NCBI RefSeq assembly: GCF_020622265.1
Contig: NZ_JACNMQ010000003.1
Coordinates: 466,352-530,351 of the forward strand
Source of the DNA: Halomonas sp. M20
Lineage (GTDB): Bacteria; Pseudomonadota; Gammaproteobacteria; Pseudomonadales; Halomonadaceae
DNA length: 64,000 bases
Direction of reading: 5' to 3'
Position 1 is the first letter of the stretch; the number at the start of each line of letters is the position of its first letter. Positions 23,488 through 34,144 of the stretch are shown piece by piece. A program made the position numbers and the translations under genes. Below the pieces are notes generated by a model. It worked only from the letters and a program-made list of their open reading frames with translations. It did not search any database and was not told the DNA's origin.

Positions 23488-23802
23488 TCAAGTGTCCGTG
23501 AGCTCAGGCTGACCCGCGTAATCCTCGACCCTGGCCTTGAGCTTCTGACCGGGTCTGAATGTCACGACCCGACGCGCCGAAATAGGAATTTCTTCGCCGG
23601 TTTTCGGATTCCGCCCAGGGCGCTGACCTTTATCGCGCAAATCGAAATTGCCGAAACCGGACAGTTTGACCTGCTCGTTTTCGCGCAAACAGCCGCGTAT
23701 CTCCTCGAAGAAAGCCTCCACCATCGTCTTGGCTTCTCGCTTCGAGAATCCCAGCTCGCTGTGCAGGTGTTCTGCCAGTTCCGCTTTGGTCAACGCCCCC
23801 AT
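23488..23802 (-). CDS. ihfA: Integration host factor subunit alpha
   Basis: A 104-residue HU/IHF-family DNA-bending protein. It begins [18 protein letters not shown] and carries [44 protein letters not shown], the alpha-subunit arm with the intercalating proline. A GTG two codons upstream is in frame but lacks spacing; GGGGGAG before the ATG at 23802 supports the chosen start. It closes the pheS-pheT-ihfA order conserved in gammaproteobacteria and starts 38 bases after pheT. Confidence 0.97.
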   Translation of the reverse strand: MGALTKAELAEHLHSELGFSKREAKTMVEAFFEEIRGCLRENEQVKLSGFGNFDLRDKGQRPGRNPKTGEEIPISARRVVTFRPGQKLKARVEDYAGQPELTDT

Positions 23803-23840
23803 AACCACTCCCCCTCTACAGGATCTTGTCCCCCAGCCGC

Positions 23841-26243
23841 TCAGCCACGAAGTTCCGCGCCGAAGCGTTGACTGGTTTCAGTAACGATTGTATCGATTAA
23901 CTGATTGATTTCCGCGTCATTAAGCGTGCGTGAAGGATGCTGCCAGGTCAAGCCCAGCGCAACACTCTTGTTACCCTGGGTGATACCCGCCCCGCGATAG
24001 ACATCGAACAGGTGCAGATCCGTCAGCCATTCACCTGCACATTCACGCAGCGTATCGAGCAAGGCCTGAACCGGAATATCATCACTTATCACTAGCGCCA
24101 AATCACGACGCACCTCGGGATAGCGAGACATGGCACGGAAGACAGGCAAACGCCCTTGGATTAGCGTATTGAGCTGTACCTCAAAAAGAAACACCTCGAG
24201 CTTGATGCCAAGTTCGGCACGCAGCGCAGGATGCAGAGCGCCGAGCCAACCCACCGCTTCTCCTTCATGGAGCAGGCGAGCGGTCTGGCCTGGATGTAGC
24301 GCGGGATGCTCTGCCGGCTCGAAACGCCAGACCTCATCGTTGCCACCCAGCCGCAACAGGCTTTCGACGTCGCCCTTGAGATCAAAAAAATCCACAGCGT
24401 CACGACGTGCTGCCCACCCTTCCGGATCCCGGGAACCACAGACCAACCCACTCAGCATTGGAATCTGCTCGACGCTTTCCAGCTCACCCTGAAAGACAAG
24501 ACCGGTTTCGAATAGCCGAATGCGCGACTGTTGTCGATTCAGGTTATAGATCAGCGCCTTGACGAGCCCCGGAAACAGACTCGCACGCATGACCGCCATA
24601 TCGCTGGATATCGGGTTGGTCAGACGCGGTGCGCTCATGTCCGGTACCAACAGCGCCTGCAGTTCCGGTGCCACGAAGCTATAGCTGATGGCTTCCTGAT
24701 AACCACGCGCCACCAATTGGCGACGCAAACGCGCCAGCGGTTGACGGCATTCGTCGTCGGCAGCGAGCCCGAGCCGAGCCGCCGGGCGGCGTACCGGCAA
24801 GCGATTGTAGCCATGAATACGCGCCAACTCTTCGATCAGGTCCTCTTCGATCGTTATATCAAAGCGCCAGCTGGGTATCTTGACGAACCAGGCATCGTCT
24901 TCACTGGTCTTTTCACCTACATCACTGCCAACTTGCATGCCGAGCCGTTCAAGAATATCGACGATCTCAATATCAGGTAGCCTGATGTTCAGACACTGCT
25001 CGATGCGTGATGCGCGTAACCGTACCTGGTGCTTGCCGGGTAGATGATCCGAGCTGACGGTTTCACTGAGTGGCCCTGGCTCGCCTCCGGCAATCTCGAC
25101 CAGCAGCGCCGTGGCCCGTTCCGCCGCCTGGCGGGGTAATTCAAAATCGACTCCGCGCTCAAAACGGTGCGACGCGTCCGTATGCAGGCCATAGGAGCGA
25201 GCCTGCCCGGCAATCGCCAGGGGCGTAAAGAAAGCGGATTCAAGAAACACATCTCGGGTTTCAAGGCCGACACCGGAGTACTCGCCGCCCATTACTCCGG
25301 CAATTGCCAGCACCTTGTCCCGGTCCGCAATGACCAGCGTGCCTTCCCGCAGGGCAATGTCCTGGCCGTCGAGAAGCACCAGGCGCTCCCCTTTCTTAGC
25401 GGAGCGAACTTCGATCGCCTCCTGCAGATTTGCCAGATCGAAGGCATGCAGCGGCTGCCCCAGCTCGAGCATCACATAATTGGTGATATCGACCACCGCA
25501 TCGATGGAGCGCAGCCCGGAACGTCGCAGCCGCTCGACCATCCATAGTGGCGTAGGTGCCGTGACATCGATATTTCTTATCACTCGCCCGACATAGCGCG
25601 GGCACTGTTCCGGCGCACTGAGTCGTACCGGGAACTCATCCTCATGACTAGGCGCTTGAGGTGCGAGATCAGGAGCGTTCAGTGTCAAACGATTGAGCAC
25701 ACCAACCTCCCGGGCCAATCCCTTGAGACTCAGGCAATCACCGCGATTGGGGGTCAGATCGACTTCGATGGTGCTGTCGTCCAGGGTCATCCAGGCGCGT
25801 AGATCCTCACCTATCGGTGCTTCCAGGGGCAGTTCGAGAATGCCTGGCGACGTCTCCTCCTCGAGACCCAACTCCGAGGCGGAGCAGATCATGCCTCTGG
25901 ACTCGACACCCCGCAGCTTGGCCTTCTTGATCTTGAAATCGCCGGGCAGAATGGCACCTACCTGGGCGAAAGGCACCTTCTGACCTACTGCCACGTTGGG
26001 CGCGCCGCACACCACCTGTACCGGGTTGCCGGAACCGTCATTCACCTGGCAAACGTTGAGCTTGTCCGCGTCCGGGTGCGGCTCCTTGGCGACGACTTCC
26101 GCCACCAGAACGCCCTCGAATTTGGCGGCAACCGCTTCCACGGCATCCACTTCGAGACCCGCCATGGTGATCTGATCGGCAAGTGCCTGGGTCGAGAGTT
26201 CAGGTGAGACCCATTCGCGCAGCCACTGTTCGGAAAATTTCAT
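23841..26243 (-). CDS. pheT: Phenylalanyl-tRNA synthetase beta subunit
   Basis: An 800-residue subunit of the alpha2-beta2 enzyme. From N to C: EMAP/OB-type tRNA-binding domain (residues about 40-150, [18 protein letters not shown]), B3/B4 editing domain, B5 domain, catalytic-like core (VRRPAARLG to FETGLVF), and the C-terminal anticodon-binding FDX-ACB domain starting [15 protein letters not shown]. coli PheT is 795 residues. It follows pheS by 25 bases. Confidence 0.98.
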   Translation of the reverse strand: MKFSEQWLREWVSPELSTQALADQITMAGLEVDAVEAVAAKFEGVLVAEVVAKEPHPDADKLNVCQVNDGSGNPVQVVCGAPNVAVGQKVPFAQVGAILPGDFKIKKAKLRGVESRGMICSASELGLEEETSPGILELPLEAPIGEDLRAWMTLDDSTIEVDLTPNRGDCLSLKGLAREVGVLNRLTLNAPDLAPQAPSHEDEFPVRLSAPEQCPRYVGRVIRNIDVTAPTPLWMVERLRRSGLRSIDAVVDITNYVMLELGQPLHAFDLANLQEAIEVRSAKKGERLVLLDGQDIALREGTLVIADRDKVLAIAGVMGGEYSGVGLETRDVFLESAFFTPLAIAGQARSYGLHTDASHRFERGVDFELPRQAAERATALLVEIAGGEPGPLSETVSSDHLPGKHQVRLRASRIEQCLNIRLPDIEIVDILERLGMQVGSDVGEKTSEDDAWFVKIPSWRFDITIEEDLIEELARIHGYNRLPVRRPAARLGLAADDECRQPLARLRRQLVARGYQEAISYSFVAPELQALLVPDMSAPRLTNPISSDMAVMRASLFPGLVKALIYNLNRQQSRIRLFETGLVFQGELESVEQIPMLSGLVCGSRDPEGWAARRDAVDFFDLKGDVESLLRLGGNDEVWRFEPAEHPALHPGQTARLLHEGEAVGWLGALHPALRAELGIKLEVFLFEVQLNTLIQGRLPVFRAMSRYPEVRRDLALVISDDIPVQALLDTLRECAGEWLTDLHLFDVYRGAGITQGNKSVALGLTWQHPSRTLNDAEINQLIDTIVTETSQRFGAELRG

Positions 26244-26268
26244 CGTGCGTCTCCGCCTCCATTAAAAA

Positions 26269-27291
<1,023 letters not shown>

Positions 27292-27340
27292 TTACTCCAA
27301 TAATGTCCGTGTCTCGGAATACGTCAGCTAAACGCAACCC

Positions 27341-27374
27341 AAAAAACAGGGGAAGAGCGACTGCTCTTCCCCTG
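27341..27374 (-). terminator. Intrinsic terminator/attenuator between rplT and pheS
   Basis: Read leftward, a perfect 12-bp stem CAGGGGAAGAGC/GCTCTTCCCCTG with a four-base loop is followed by six T. A second perfect 7-bp hairpin (GCCGGTT...AACCGGC, 27389-27413) lies upstream. The place is that of the E. coli pheST attenuator, but the short frame here has no run of Phe codons ahead of the terminator, so a pheM-like mechanism is not shown. Confidence 0.8.
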
Positions 27375-27424
27375 CGAGATCCACAACGAGCCGGTTATCT
27401 AGTGCAACCGGCTTCATCGTTCAC

Positions 27425-27778
27425 TTAGCTAGCAGCCTTGGCCTTGTCAACGATAGCAGCAAAGGTTGCCTTTTCATGGACTGCAAGATCAGCCAGTACC
27501 TTACGATCGATCTCGATACCCGATTTCTTGAGGCCAGCAATGAAGCGGCTGTAGGACAGGCCGTTCTGACGAGCGGCAGCATTGATACGTGCAATCCATA
27601 ATGCACGGAACTGACGCTTACGCTGGCGGCGGTCGCGATAGGCATACTGCCCCGCCTTGATGACCGCCTGCTTGGCAACACGAAATACACGAGACCGGGC
27701 ACCGTAGTAACCCTTGGCCTGCTTCATGATCTTCTTGTGACGGCGACGTGCAACGACGCCACGCTTGACACGACTCAT
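27425..27778 (-). CDS. rplT: 50S ribosomal protein L20
   Basis: A 117-residue basic protein starting [30 protein letters not shown], the canonical L20 N-terminal extension, and continuing with [18 protein letters not shown]. It binds 23S rRNA early in large subunit assembly and in E. coli represses the rpmI-rplT message. It follows rpmI by 37 bases. Confidence 0.99.
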   Translation of the reverse strand: MSRVKRGVVARRRHKKIMKQAKGYYGARSRVFRVAKQAVIKAGQYAYRDRRQRKRQFRALWIARINAAARQNGLSYSRFIAGLKKSGIEIDRKVLADLAVHEKATFAAIVDKAKAAS

Positions 27779-27815
27779 AGCTTTCTCCTGACGTTAAGAA
27801 ATTCGACCGCGGGCG

Positions 27816-28010
27816 TTACAGATTGGGCAGCATGCGCTGAATCAGTGCCTTGTCGGCATCGTGAATCAGCTTGGTACCACGCAGCTGACGCTTACGCTTG
27901 GTAGACTTCTTGGTCAGGATATGGCTACGAAAGGACTGCTTGTGCTTGAAGCCATTGGCAGTCTTCCTGAAGCGCTTGGCAGCGCCACTGTTACTCTTTA
28001 TCTTAGGCAT
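27816..28010 (-). CDS. rpmI: 50S ribosomal protein L35
   Basis: A 64-residue, very basic protein: [20 protein letters not shown] with the [24 protein letters not shown] core. The frame could start five codons earlier, but MPKIK is the invariant family start. It is part of the infC-rpmI-rplT cluster; 88 bases separate it from infC. Confidence 0.98.
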   Translation of the reverse strand: MPKIKSNSGAAKRFRKTANGFKHKQSFRSHILTKKSTKRKRQLRGTKLIHDADKALIQRMLPNL

Positions 28011-28098
28011 GAGGGAACGCTCCACTCGGGTTCTTTAGAAAATCCGTGGCCAATGTCGAGGTATCGTTACCGCGATCATTCGTTTACTTGCCAACGGA

Positions 28099-28638
28099 TC
28101 ACTTCTTCTTGGGGGCAACGATCATGACCATCTGGCGCCCTTCCATCTTCGGAAAGGACTCGACTGCTGCCAGTTCTTCAAGATCCGACGCGATCCGCTC
28201 CATCAGCTTGCGGCCGATATCCTGGTGCGCCATTTCACGACCGCGAAACCGCAGTGTGACCTTGCCCTTGTCGCCACCTTCGAGAAATCGTATCAGGTTC
28301 TTGAGCTTGACCTGATAGTCACCCTCGTCAGTGCCAGGTCGGAATTTCACTTCCTTGACCTGAATCTGCTTGGTTTTCTTTTTCTGAGCGGCTTTCTGCT
28401 TTTTTTGCTCGAAAAGGAATTTACCGTAATCCATGATCTTGCAGACGATGGGGTCGGCGTTGGAGATCTGCACGAGATCCAATCCAGCCGCCTCGGCACG
28501 CGCCAGCGCCTCACTAGTCGGCACGACACCGATTTGTTCGCCATCGCTTTCGATCAGACGAACTTCATCTTCCAGGATTCGGTCATTCATTGGGGGGCGC
28601 TTGTCTTGGGGACGCCCACGCTGTGTATTCCGCTTGAT
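28099..28638 (-). CDS. infC: Translation initiation factor IF-3 (probable ATC start)
   Basis: A 179-residue protein with both IF-3 domains: N domain ([22 protein letters not shown]...[12 protein letters not shown]), linker rich in Lys/Gln, and C domain ([46 protein letters not shown]). No ATG or GTG fits the family N-terminus; instead ATC at 28636-28638 opens the peptide [14 protein letters not shown], aligning with IKREMRNDKR of Pseudomonas, and GGAG is eight bases upstream. Rare AUU/AUC initiators let IF-3 repress its own translation. The thrS stop is 19 bases upstream. ATG at a later Met (RPPMNDR) is a weaker alternative. Confidence 0.93.
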   Translation of the reverse strand: MKRNTQRGRPQDKRPPMNDRILEDEVRLIESDGEQIGVVPTSEALARAEAAGLDLVQISNADPIVCKIMDYGKFLFEQKKQKAAQKKKTKQIQVKEVKFRPGTDEGDYQVKLKNLIRFLEGGDKGKVTLRFRGREMAHQDIGRKLMERIASDLEELAAVESFPKMEGRQMVMIVAPKKK

Positions 28639-28657
28639 CGTTAAATCTCCGTTCCGG

Positions 28658-30568
28658 TTAACGTTGTGATCGGCCCCGCTCGACCTCAAGGCGGGCAATT
28701 AGTTCGTCCACCTGCAAGGCGCCCAGATCTTCGCCGCTACGGGTGCGTACAGCTACCGAGTCGGACTCTATTTCCTTGTCCCCCACTACCAGCAGGTACG
28801 GAACCTTCTGCAACGTATGTTCCCGGATTTTAAAGCCGATCTTCTCGTTCCTCAAGTCCGCTTTGACGCGGAACCCGATTTTCTGCAATCGCTGCTCCAG
28901 CTCGACGGCATAAACACGCTGTGCATCGGTAATGGTCAGCACGACTGCCTGCTGGGGGGCAAGCCATAATGGCAGCGCCCCGGCATAATGCTCGATCAGA
29001 ATCCCCAGGAAGCGTTCGAAGGAGCCCAGGATTGCACGATGCAGCATGACAGGCGTCTTGCGCGCCCCGTCTTCATCGACATATTGAGCTCCAAGACGTT
29101 CCGGCAGATTGAAATCGAGCTGCAGAGTACCACATTGCCAGACCCGGTTGAGGCAATCGCGAAGAGAAAATTCGATCTTGGGGCCGTAAAAGGCACCTTC
29201 GCCAGGTAGTAACTCCCACTCGAGACCCGATGCGTCCAGTGCCTGTGCAAGCCCCTTCTCGGCTCGCTCCCAGTTTTCCACTTCGCCGACATAGGATTCC
29301 GGCCGAGTAGACAGCTTGAGCTCCACATCCTCGAACCCCAGATCGCGGTAGACCTGTAGTGTCAATGCAATGAAGGCTTCGGCTTCCGTTTGAATCTGTG
29401 CATCCGTGCAGAAGATGTGGGCATCATCCTGGGTAAACGCGCGTACCCGCATGAGACCATGCAGCGAACCTGACGGCTCGTTGCGATGGCAGCTGCCGAA
29501 TTCCGCTAGACGCAGCGGTAGATCCCGGTAGCTCTTGAGCCCCTGGTTGAATACCTGCACATGACCCGGGCAGTTCATCGGCTTTACGGCAAAATCCCGC
29601 TTTTCCGATTCCGTGACGAACATCAGCTCGGAGTAGTGGCCCCAGTGTCCCGATTTTTTCCAAAGCGATAAATCGAGCACCTGGGGCGTCTTGATTTCCT
29701 GATAGCCATGCTCTTGCTGTACACGGCGCATGTACTGCTCAAGGGCCTGATAAATGGTCCATCCGTTAGGATGCCAGAAGACCATGCCCGGCGCTTCTTC
29801 TTGAAGATGGAACAGATCCATACGCTTGGCCAGCTTGCGATGATCCCGTTTCTCGGCCTCTTCAAGACGCTTCAAATATGCCTTGAGCTGCTTGTTATCC
29901 GGCCAGGCGGTCCCGTAGATGCGTGTGAGCATGGGATTTTCCGCGTCACCACGCCAGTAGGCACCCGCCAGCTTGGTCAGCTTGAATGCCTTGAGGTGAC
30001 GCGTGTTCGGCACATGAGGCCCGCGACACATGTCGACATATTCTTCATGGTGATACAGGCGAATGGTCTCGCCTTCAGGAATGCCTCGCACGATCTCCTG
30101 CTTATAGGGCTCGTCCCGGTGCAAAAATGTCAGCATCGCCTTGTCGCGATCGACGTATTCCCGCACCACGTCATAGCTGCTATCGATCAGTTGCTTCATG
30201 CGCTGCTCGATGGCAACAAGGTCATCCGGCGTAATCGAACGCTCGAAATCGATGTCGTAATAAAAACCGTCTTCGATCACCGGTCCAATCGCCATCTTGG
30301 CGTCTGGATAGAGCTGCTTGACCGCATGACCGATCAAGTGAGCGCAGGAGTGGCGAATGATCTCGAGACCGTCGGCGTCTCGCGCCGTCAAAATGGCGAC
30401 CTCGGCATCACGGTCGATGATGTCCGCCGCGTCTGCGGCGATGCCATCGATCTTGCCGCCTACGCAGGCCTTCGCCAGGCCGGGCCCGATGGATTCGGCA
30501 AGCTGCATGATGCTCAGAGGTGCATCGAAGGTTCTTTGGCTGCCATCCGGCAGTGTCACGATAGGCAT
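28658..30568 (-). CDS. thrS: Threonyl-tRNA synthetase
   Basis: A 636-residue class II synthetase (E. coli 642). From N to C: TGS domain ([17 protein letters not shown]), editing domain with [17 protein letters not shown] and the distal YCRGPHV-like [12 protein letters not shown], catalytic core with [56 protein letters not shown], and anticodon-binding domain. The ATG at 30568 is chosen because MPIVTLPDG is the family start and AAGGA stands upstream. It heads the translation-gene cluster. Confidence 0.98.
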   Translation of the reverse strand: MPIVTLPDGSQRTFDAPLSIMQLAESIGPGLAKACVGGKIDGIAADAADIIDRDAEVAILTARDADGLEIIRHSCAHLIGHAVKQLYPDAKMAIGPVIEDGFYYDIDFERSITPDDLVAIEQRMKQLIDSSYDVVREYVDRDKAMLTFLHRDEPYKQEIVRGIPEGETIRLYHHEEYVDMCRGPHVPNTRHLKAFKLTKLAGAYWRGDAENPMLTRIYGTAWPDNKQLKAYLKRLEEAEKRDHRKLAKRMDLFHLQEEAPGMVFWHPNGWTIYQALEQYMRRVQQEHGYQEIKTPQVLDLSLWKKSGHWGHYSELMFVTESEKRDFAVKPMNCPGHVQVFNQGLKSYRDLPLRLAEFGSCHRNEPSGSLHGLMRVRAFTQDDAHIFCTDAQIQTEAEAFIALTLQVYRDLGFEDVELKLSTRPESYVGEVENWERAEKGLAQALDASGLEWELLPGEGAFYGPKIEFSLRDCLNRVWQCGTLQLDFNLPERLGAQYVDEDGARKTPVMLHRAILGSFERFLGILIEHYAGALPLWLAPQQAVVLTITDAQRVYAVELEQRLQKIGFRVKADLRNEKIGFKIREHTLQKVPYLLVVGDKEIESDSVAVRTRSGEDLGALQVDELIARLEVERGRSQR

Positions 30569-30730
30569 GAAAAAACGTCCTTGAGCGTAGTGGTGATCCA
30601 TACCAGGGACCACATATCGCAGGAGAATGATGAAACATCGCTAGCAGGCAATGAAATACGAAGGGCGAAACATTAGCAGTTGGTGGCAATCTCAGTCCAT
30701 ACCCGATCGCTCCAGACAGCCAATCAATAT

Positions 30731-30759
30731 GAAAAAGGGGCGCTCGCAAGCGCCCCTTT
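30731..30759 (-). terminator. Terminator after the OmpA-like gene
   Basis: An 11-bp perfect stem, AAAGGGGCGCT/AGCGCCCCTTT with loop CGCA. On the minus strand it is followed by TT and then CATATTG, extending the T run to five; it stands 43 bases past the OmpA-like stop. Confidence 0.85.
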
Positions 30760-30801
30760 CATTCGTCATCCGTCGATCAGATAACGTTTACCAGAAACTT
30801 A

Positions 30802-31695
30802 CTACTGCCACTCACCCAGTTCGACGCGACGGTTCTCGGCGCGGCCTTGCTGAGTTTCGTTGCTGGCAACGGGATTCTGCTCGCCGTAGCCAGTGGCCTG
30901 CATGCGGTTTTCGGGAATGCCACGAGAAGCCAGATAGGACTTCACGGAATCCGCGCGACGCTGGGACAGATCCTTGTTGTAGGAATCGGAACCAACGGAG
31001 TCGGTGTAGCCTGACACTCGCACGCGAACGTTTTCGTTGCCGCGCAGCTTGTCGGCAACGCCATCCAGGATCTGTTCGGCGCCAGAGGTCAGCTTGGCGG
31101 AATCGAATTCGAAGTTGACATCACGCAGAACCACGTCGGCTTCACAGCCAAGAGCGTTGACCTGAGCACCCGCCGGGGTGTTCGGGCACTGGTCCATGTA
31201 GTCCGGCACGCCGTCATTGTCGGAGTCAAGCGGGCAACCGGAAGCATCGACTTCGACACCGGCCGGTGTTCCTGGGCACTCGTCCTGATAATCAGGAACG
31301 CCATCACCATCGGTATCGAGCGGACAGCCGTTGGCATCCACCGCTACCCCCGCAGGCGTATTGGGGCACTGATCGCGATCGTCCGGAACGCCATCACCAT
31401 CACTATCGCCAGTGGCGCTCGAATAATCGGCGCACAACATGGCACCGGCAGCTGCACCCGTAACACCGCCAATAGCCAAGCCATCGTCTTCATCGGATTC
31501 GCCACTGGTAGCGTAGCCGATGCCACCACCGATCAAACCACCCGCCAAACCACAGACGAATGGGCTCTGGTACCACGCTTTTTGATCACTACTGCTCATA
31601 GAAGACTGTGAGGACTGCCCGCCAGAGCTGGCACAACCCGACAGACCAACGACCAAAGCAGAACCTAACAGCAAGCCAGTTGTAGATTTCTTCAT
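30802..31695 (-). CDS. OmpA-family lipoprotein with thrombospondin type 3 calcium-binding repeats
   Basis: A 297-residue outer-membrane lipoprotein. Signal peptide MKKSTTGLLLGSALVVGLSG ends at lipobox LSGC. A glycine-zipper segment (CGLAGGLIGGGIGYATSG and GGVTGAAAGAMLC) follows, then three TSP3-type repeats of the form DSDGDGVPDDRDQCPNTPAG ending CPLD, which bind calcium, and a C-terminal OmpA/MotB domain with NFEFDSAKLT, GYTDSVGSDSYN and LSQRRADSVKSYL for peptidoglycan contact. It likely tethers the outer membrane to the wall. ATG at 31695 is chosen from the signal peptide. Confidence 0.93.
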   Translation of the reverse strand: MKKSTTGLLLGSALVVGLSGCASSGGQSSQSSMSSSDQKAWYQSPFVCGLAGGLIGGGIGYATSGESDEDDGLAIGGVTGAAAGAMLCADYSSATGDSDGDGVPDDRDQCPNTPAGVAVDANGCPLDTDGDGVPDYQDECPGTPAGVEVDASGCPLDSDNDGVPDYMDQCPNTPAGAQVNALGCEADVVLRDVNFEFDSAKLTSGAEQILDGVADKLRGNENVRVRVSGYTDSVGSDSYNKDLSQRRADSVKSYLASRGIPENRMQATGYGEQNPVASNETQQGRAENRRVELGEWQ

Positions 31696-32076
31696 GTAAC
31701 ACTCCTTCATTCACATAACGCTAGGCGTAACGACACGTTACTCAGTGGGTCTATCCTGGAGCCCCAAATTTAGGAGGCAGAGCGGCTACCACTCAAACTT
31801 TCCCACGGAAAAAGAAAGCACATTTATGTCTTTCGAGCCAGTGCTTTCCCAATATTTTTGCAATGGTTATCAACGATACGCATTCTATTTTATCGTGAGC
31901 ATCAAACCGACTTGTATGCACTGTACTGCTCAAGTCACATCTTGCATTAGCAATTTACAAGGCTGCAGAATTCTAAGCAATTATGCAAGATTACAATCAA
32001 TAAACCTACTGTTAAAAGTGTAGATTCTTGGTATTGGCAAGTAAAATGTCGCTATTTCGCGACCTTTATACCGTAT
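31696..32076. other. AT-rich intergenic region, no gene recognised
   Basis: This 381-base gap upstream of the OmpA-like gene is notably more AT-rich than its surroundings. A 92-codon frame on the plus strand has no family resemblance and poor codon bias, so I do not call it. The region must hold the OmpA-like promoter; no hairpin or repeat stood out. Confidence 0.5.
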
Positions 32077-32544
32077 CTAACGCGCGCTTGACTCCCACTC
32101 TCGCTTGAAATCGAGCACAGCCGATGCCGCTTCATGAATATCGTCATGTAGCGCCTGTTCTACTGCAATACGCTCCCGATCCTCCTTGAAACGCTCTCGC
32201 GGAGTCAACGCGCGACGGGCGGAATGCGTATGCAAGTGAGCGGTACGTTGATATACCTTGGCAAAGGGTGCGAAAGAGGCTCGCTCCAGTAGGGTTGGAT
32301 CAATGATCTCCAGCAGGACCTTGCAGCGTAGACTGCCTTCGATCAGATCGACCTGGTCGGCAAGCATTGCTTGAGCGATCATTTCAAGACTTTCCAGACA
32401 ATTGTCGTTGGCACGACGAATTTCATTTTTACGAAATGCTTGTCGCCGCCCGACTTCTCGCAAAAGTTTCAGCGCATAACCGCTCAATGCGGCGATCACG
32501 ATCACTGCGATACCCAGCAACCCCCAGGCCATGACTTCGCTCAT
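32077..32544 (-). CDS. DUF2489 family protein
   Basis: A 155-residue protein with one N-terminal membrane helix (residues 5-27, AWGLLGIAVIVIAALSGYAL) and a basic, largely helical cytoplasmic part. The blocks NDNCLESLEMIAQAMLADQVDLIEGSLRCKVLL and RALTPRERFKEDRERIAVE fit the DUF2489 family of unknown function common in gammaproteobacteria. It is divergent from the DASS transporter gene. Its start may be four codons later (MAWGLL). Confidence 0.7.
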   Translation of the reverse strand: MSEVMAWGLLGIAVIVIAALSGYALKLLREVGRRQAFRKNEIRRANDNCLESLEMIAQAMLADQVDLIEGSLRCKVLLEIIDPTLLERASFAPFAKVYQRTAHLHTHSARRALTPRERFKEDRERIAVEQALHDDIHEAASAVLDFKREWESSAR

Positions 32545-32683
32545 GCCAACTCCAGCAACAGGTTTCGATGGCCAGTATACGGATCATCGACGATCGTCCC
32601 AACCGCTTCATCATCGATACCGAGTTGAACTAGTGTGTAGTAGAGTCGCGTTGCTTTTTTTCATGCCAGTCTCGAGGTAAGCC

Positions 32684-34144
32684 ATGTCCGCATCGACACA
32701 GACACCTGACGCATCAGATACACACCCTACGATGGCCTCCCGTATCGGCCTCTGGTTGGGGCCGCTCTGGGTTCTGATGACCCTGATCCTCCCGGCTCCG
32801 TCAGGCATGCCGGAGGCAGCCTGGGCCTGTGCGGGGCTCGCATTGCTGATGGCCACCTGGTGGGCCACGGAAGCCATCCCCATACCCGGCACCGCCCTAC
32901 TGCCATTGGTACTGGTGCCTGCACTTGGCATCGGCGATCTCGACGCCGCAGCACCGAGTTATGCCAATCCCATCATATTCCTATTTTTGGGTGGCTTCTT
33001 GCTTGGCATCGGCATGCAACGCTGGAATCTGCACAGGCGGATCGCCTTGAAAGTTCTTCAAATCGTTGGATCCGAGCCGCGGCGTCAAATCGGTGGATTC
33101 ATGATCGCCACCGGTTTTCTCAGCATGTGGGTCTCCAACACCGCTACCGCCATTATGATGCTGCCCATCGGCATGTCCGTGGTCAGCCTGCTCGAGGACA
33201 GCGACCCGAAAGAACTCAATCGCTATGCGACCGCGCTGCTTCTGGCGATCGCCTATTCCGCCAGCATTGGCGGTATCGCGACGCTGATCGGCACGCCGCC
33301 CAACGCCCTGTTGGCAGGCTATCTAGCGGACGATCGGGGTATCGATATTGGTTTCGCTCAGTGGATGGTGATCGGCGTCCCGGTGAGTCTCGTGATGATG
33401 GCGGCGGCCTGGTGGTGGCTGACCCGAGGCGGCTTTTCGCTGGGAAACAATCAGAACAGTACCAACATGATCCGCGACGAATTGGACAAACTGGGGCACA
33501 TGTCGTCGGCTGAATTGCGAGTCGGCATCGTATTCCTGCTTGCTGCCTTCTCCTGGATTTTTCGGCCCCTGCTCAATGACTTAGGCATTGCCTGGCTGTC
33601 GGATACCAACATCGCCATCGTCGCGGGGCTTTTGATGTTCCTGTTGCCCAGTGGCAGCAGCCCTGGGGTTCGTTTGCTCAACTGGGACGAAGCCAAGGAG
33701 TTGCCTTGGGGCGTACTGCTGCTGTTTGGCGGCGGTCTGGCATTGGCGAGTGTCGTCAAGAGTTCGGGGTTGGCGGAATGGATTGCCAATCAGCTATCGC
33801 TGTTCGAAGCGCTCCCCTTGATTGCGCTGATTGGAATGATCGTTCTGATCATCATTTTCCTGACCGAACTGACGTCGAATACGGCAACCGCCGCGGCCTT
33901 CCTGCCATTACTTGGGGCATTGGCCGTATCCATCGATGTATCTCCGATATTGATCACGGTGCCTGCAGCCATTGCTGCAAGCTGTGCCTTCATGATGCCG
34001 GTGGCAACACCCCCCAACGCGATCGTATTCGCAACCGGCCACTTGAAGATTCAGTCCATGATTCGGGCCGGTTTCTTGCTCAATCTCATCGGTACGGTGG
34101 TGGTCACCGGGCTTGCCTATCTACTGGTCAGCACCTTCTGGTAA
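32684..34144 (+). CDS. DASS/SLC13-family sodium:anion symporter
   Basis: A 486-residue transporter with about eleven to thirteen membrane segments. The duplicated substrate/Na+ motifs are visible: MWVSNTATAIMM with LIGTPPNALLAG, and LTSNTATAAAF with PVATPPNAIVFA. Such proteins carry dicarboxylates, citrate or sulfate with sodium; the SNT motifs are usual for di-/tricarboxylate carriers, but substrate is not settled. Its last 24 bases overlap the 3' end of ctaA on the opposite strand. Confidence 0.92.
   Translation: MSASTQTPDASDTHPTMASRIGLWLGPLWVLMTLILPAPSGMPEAAWACAGLALLMATWWATEAIPIPGTALLPLVLVPALGIGDLDAAAPSYANPIIFLFLGGFLLGIGMQRWNLHRRIALKVLQIVGSEPRRQIGGFMIATGFLSMWVSNTATAIMMLPIGMSVVSLLEDSDPKELNRYATALLLAIAYSASIGGIATLIGTPPNALLAGYLADDRGIDIGFAQWMVIGVPVSLVMMAAAWWWLTRGGFSLGNNQNSTNMIRDELDKLGHMSSAELRVGIVFLLAAFSWIFRPLLNDLGIAWLSDTNIAIVAGLLMFLLPSGSSPGVRLLNWDEAKELPWGVLLLFGGGLALASVVKSSGLAEWIANQLSLFEALPLIALIGMIVLIIIFLTELTSNTATAAAFLPLLGALAVSIDVSPILITVPAAIAASCAFMMPVATPPNAIVFATGHLKIQSMIRAGFLLNLIGTVVVTGLAYLLVSTFW

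Noticed and set aside
31745..32023. A 92-codon frame in the AT-rich gap
   Set aside because: No homology, poor ribosome-binding site, low coding character.
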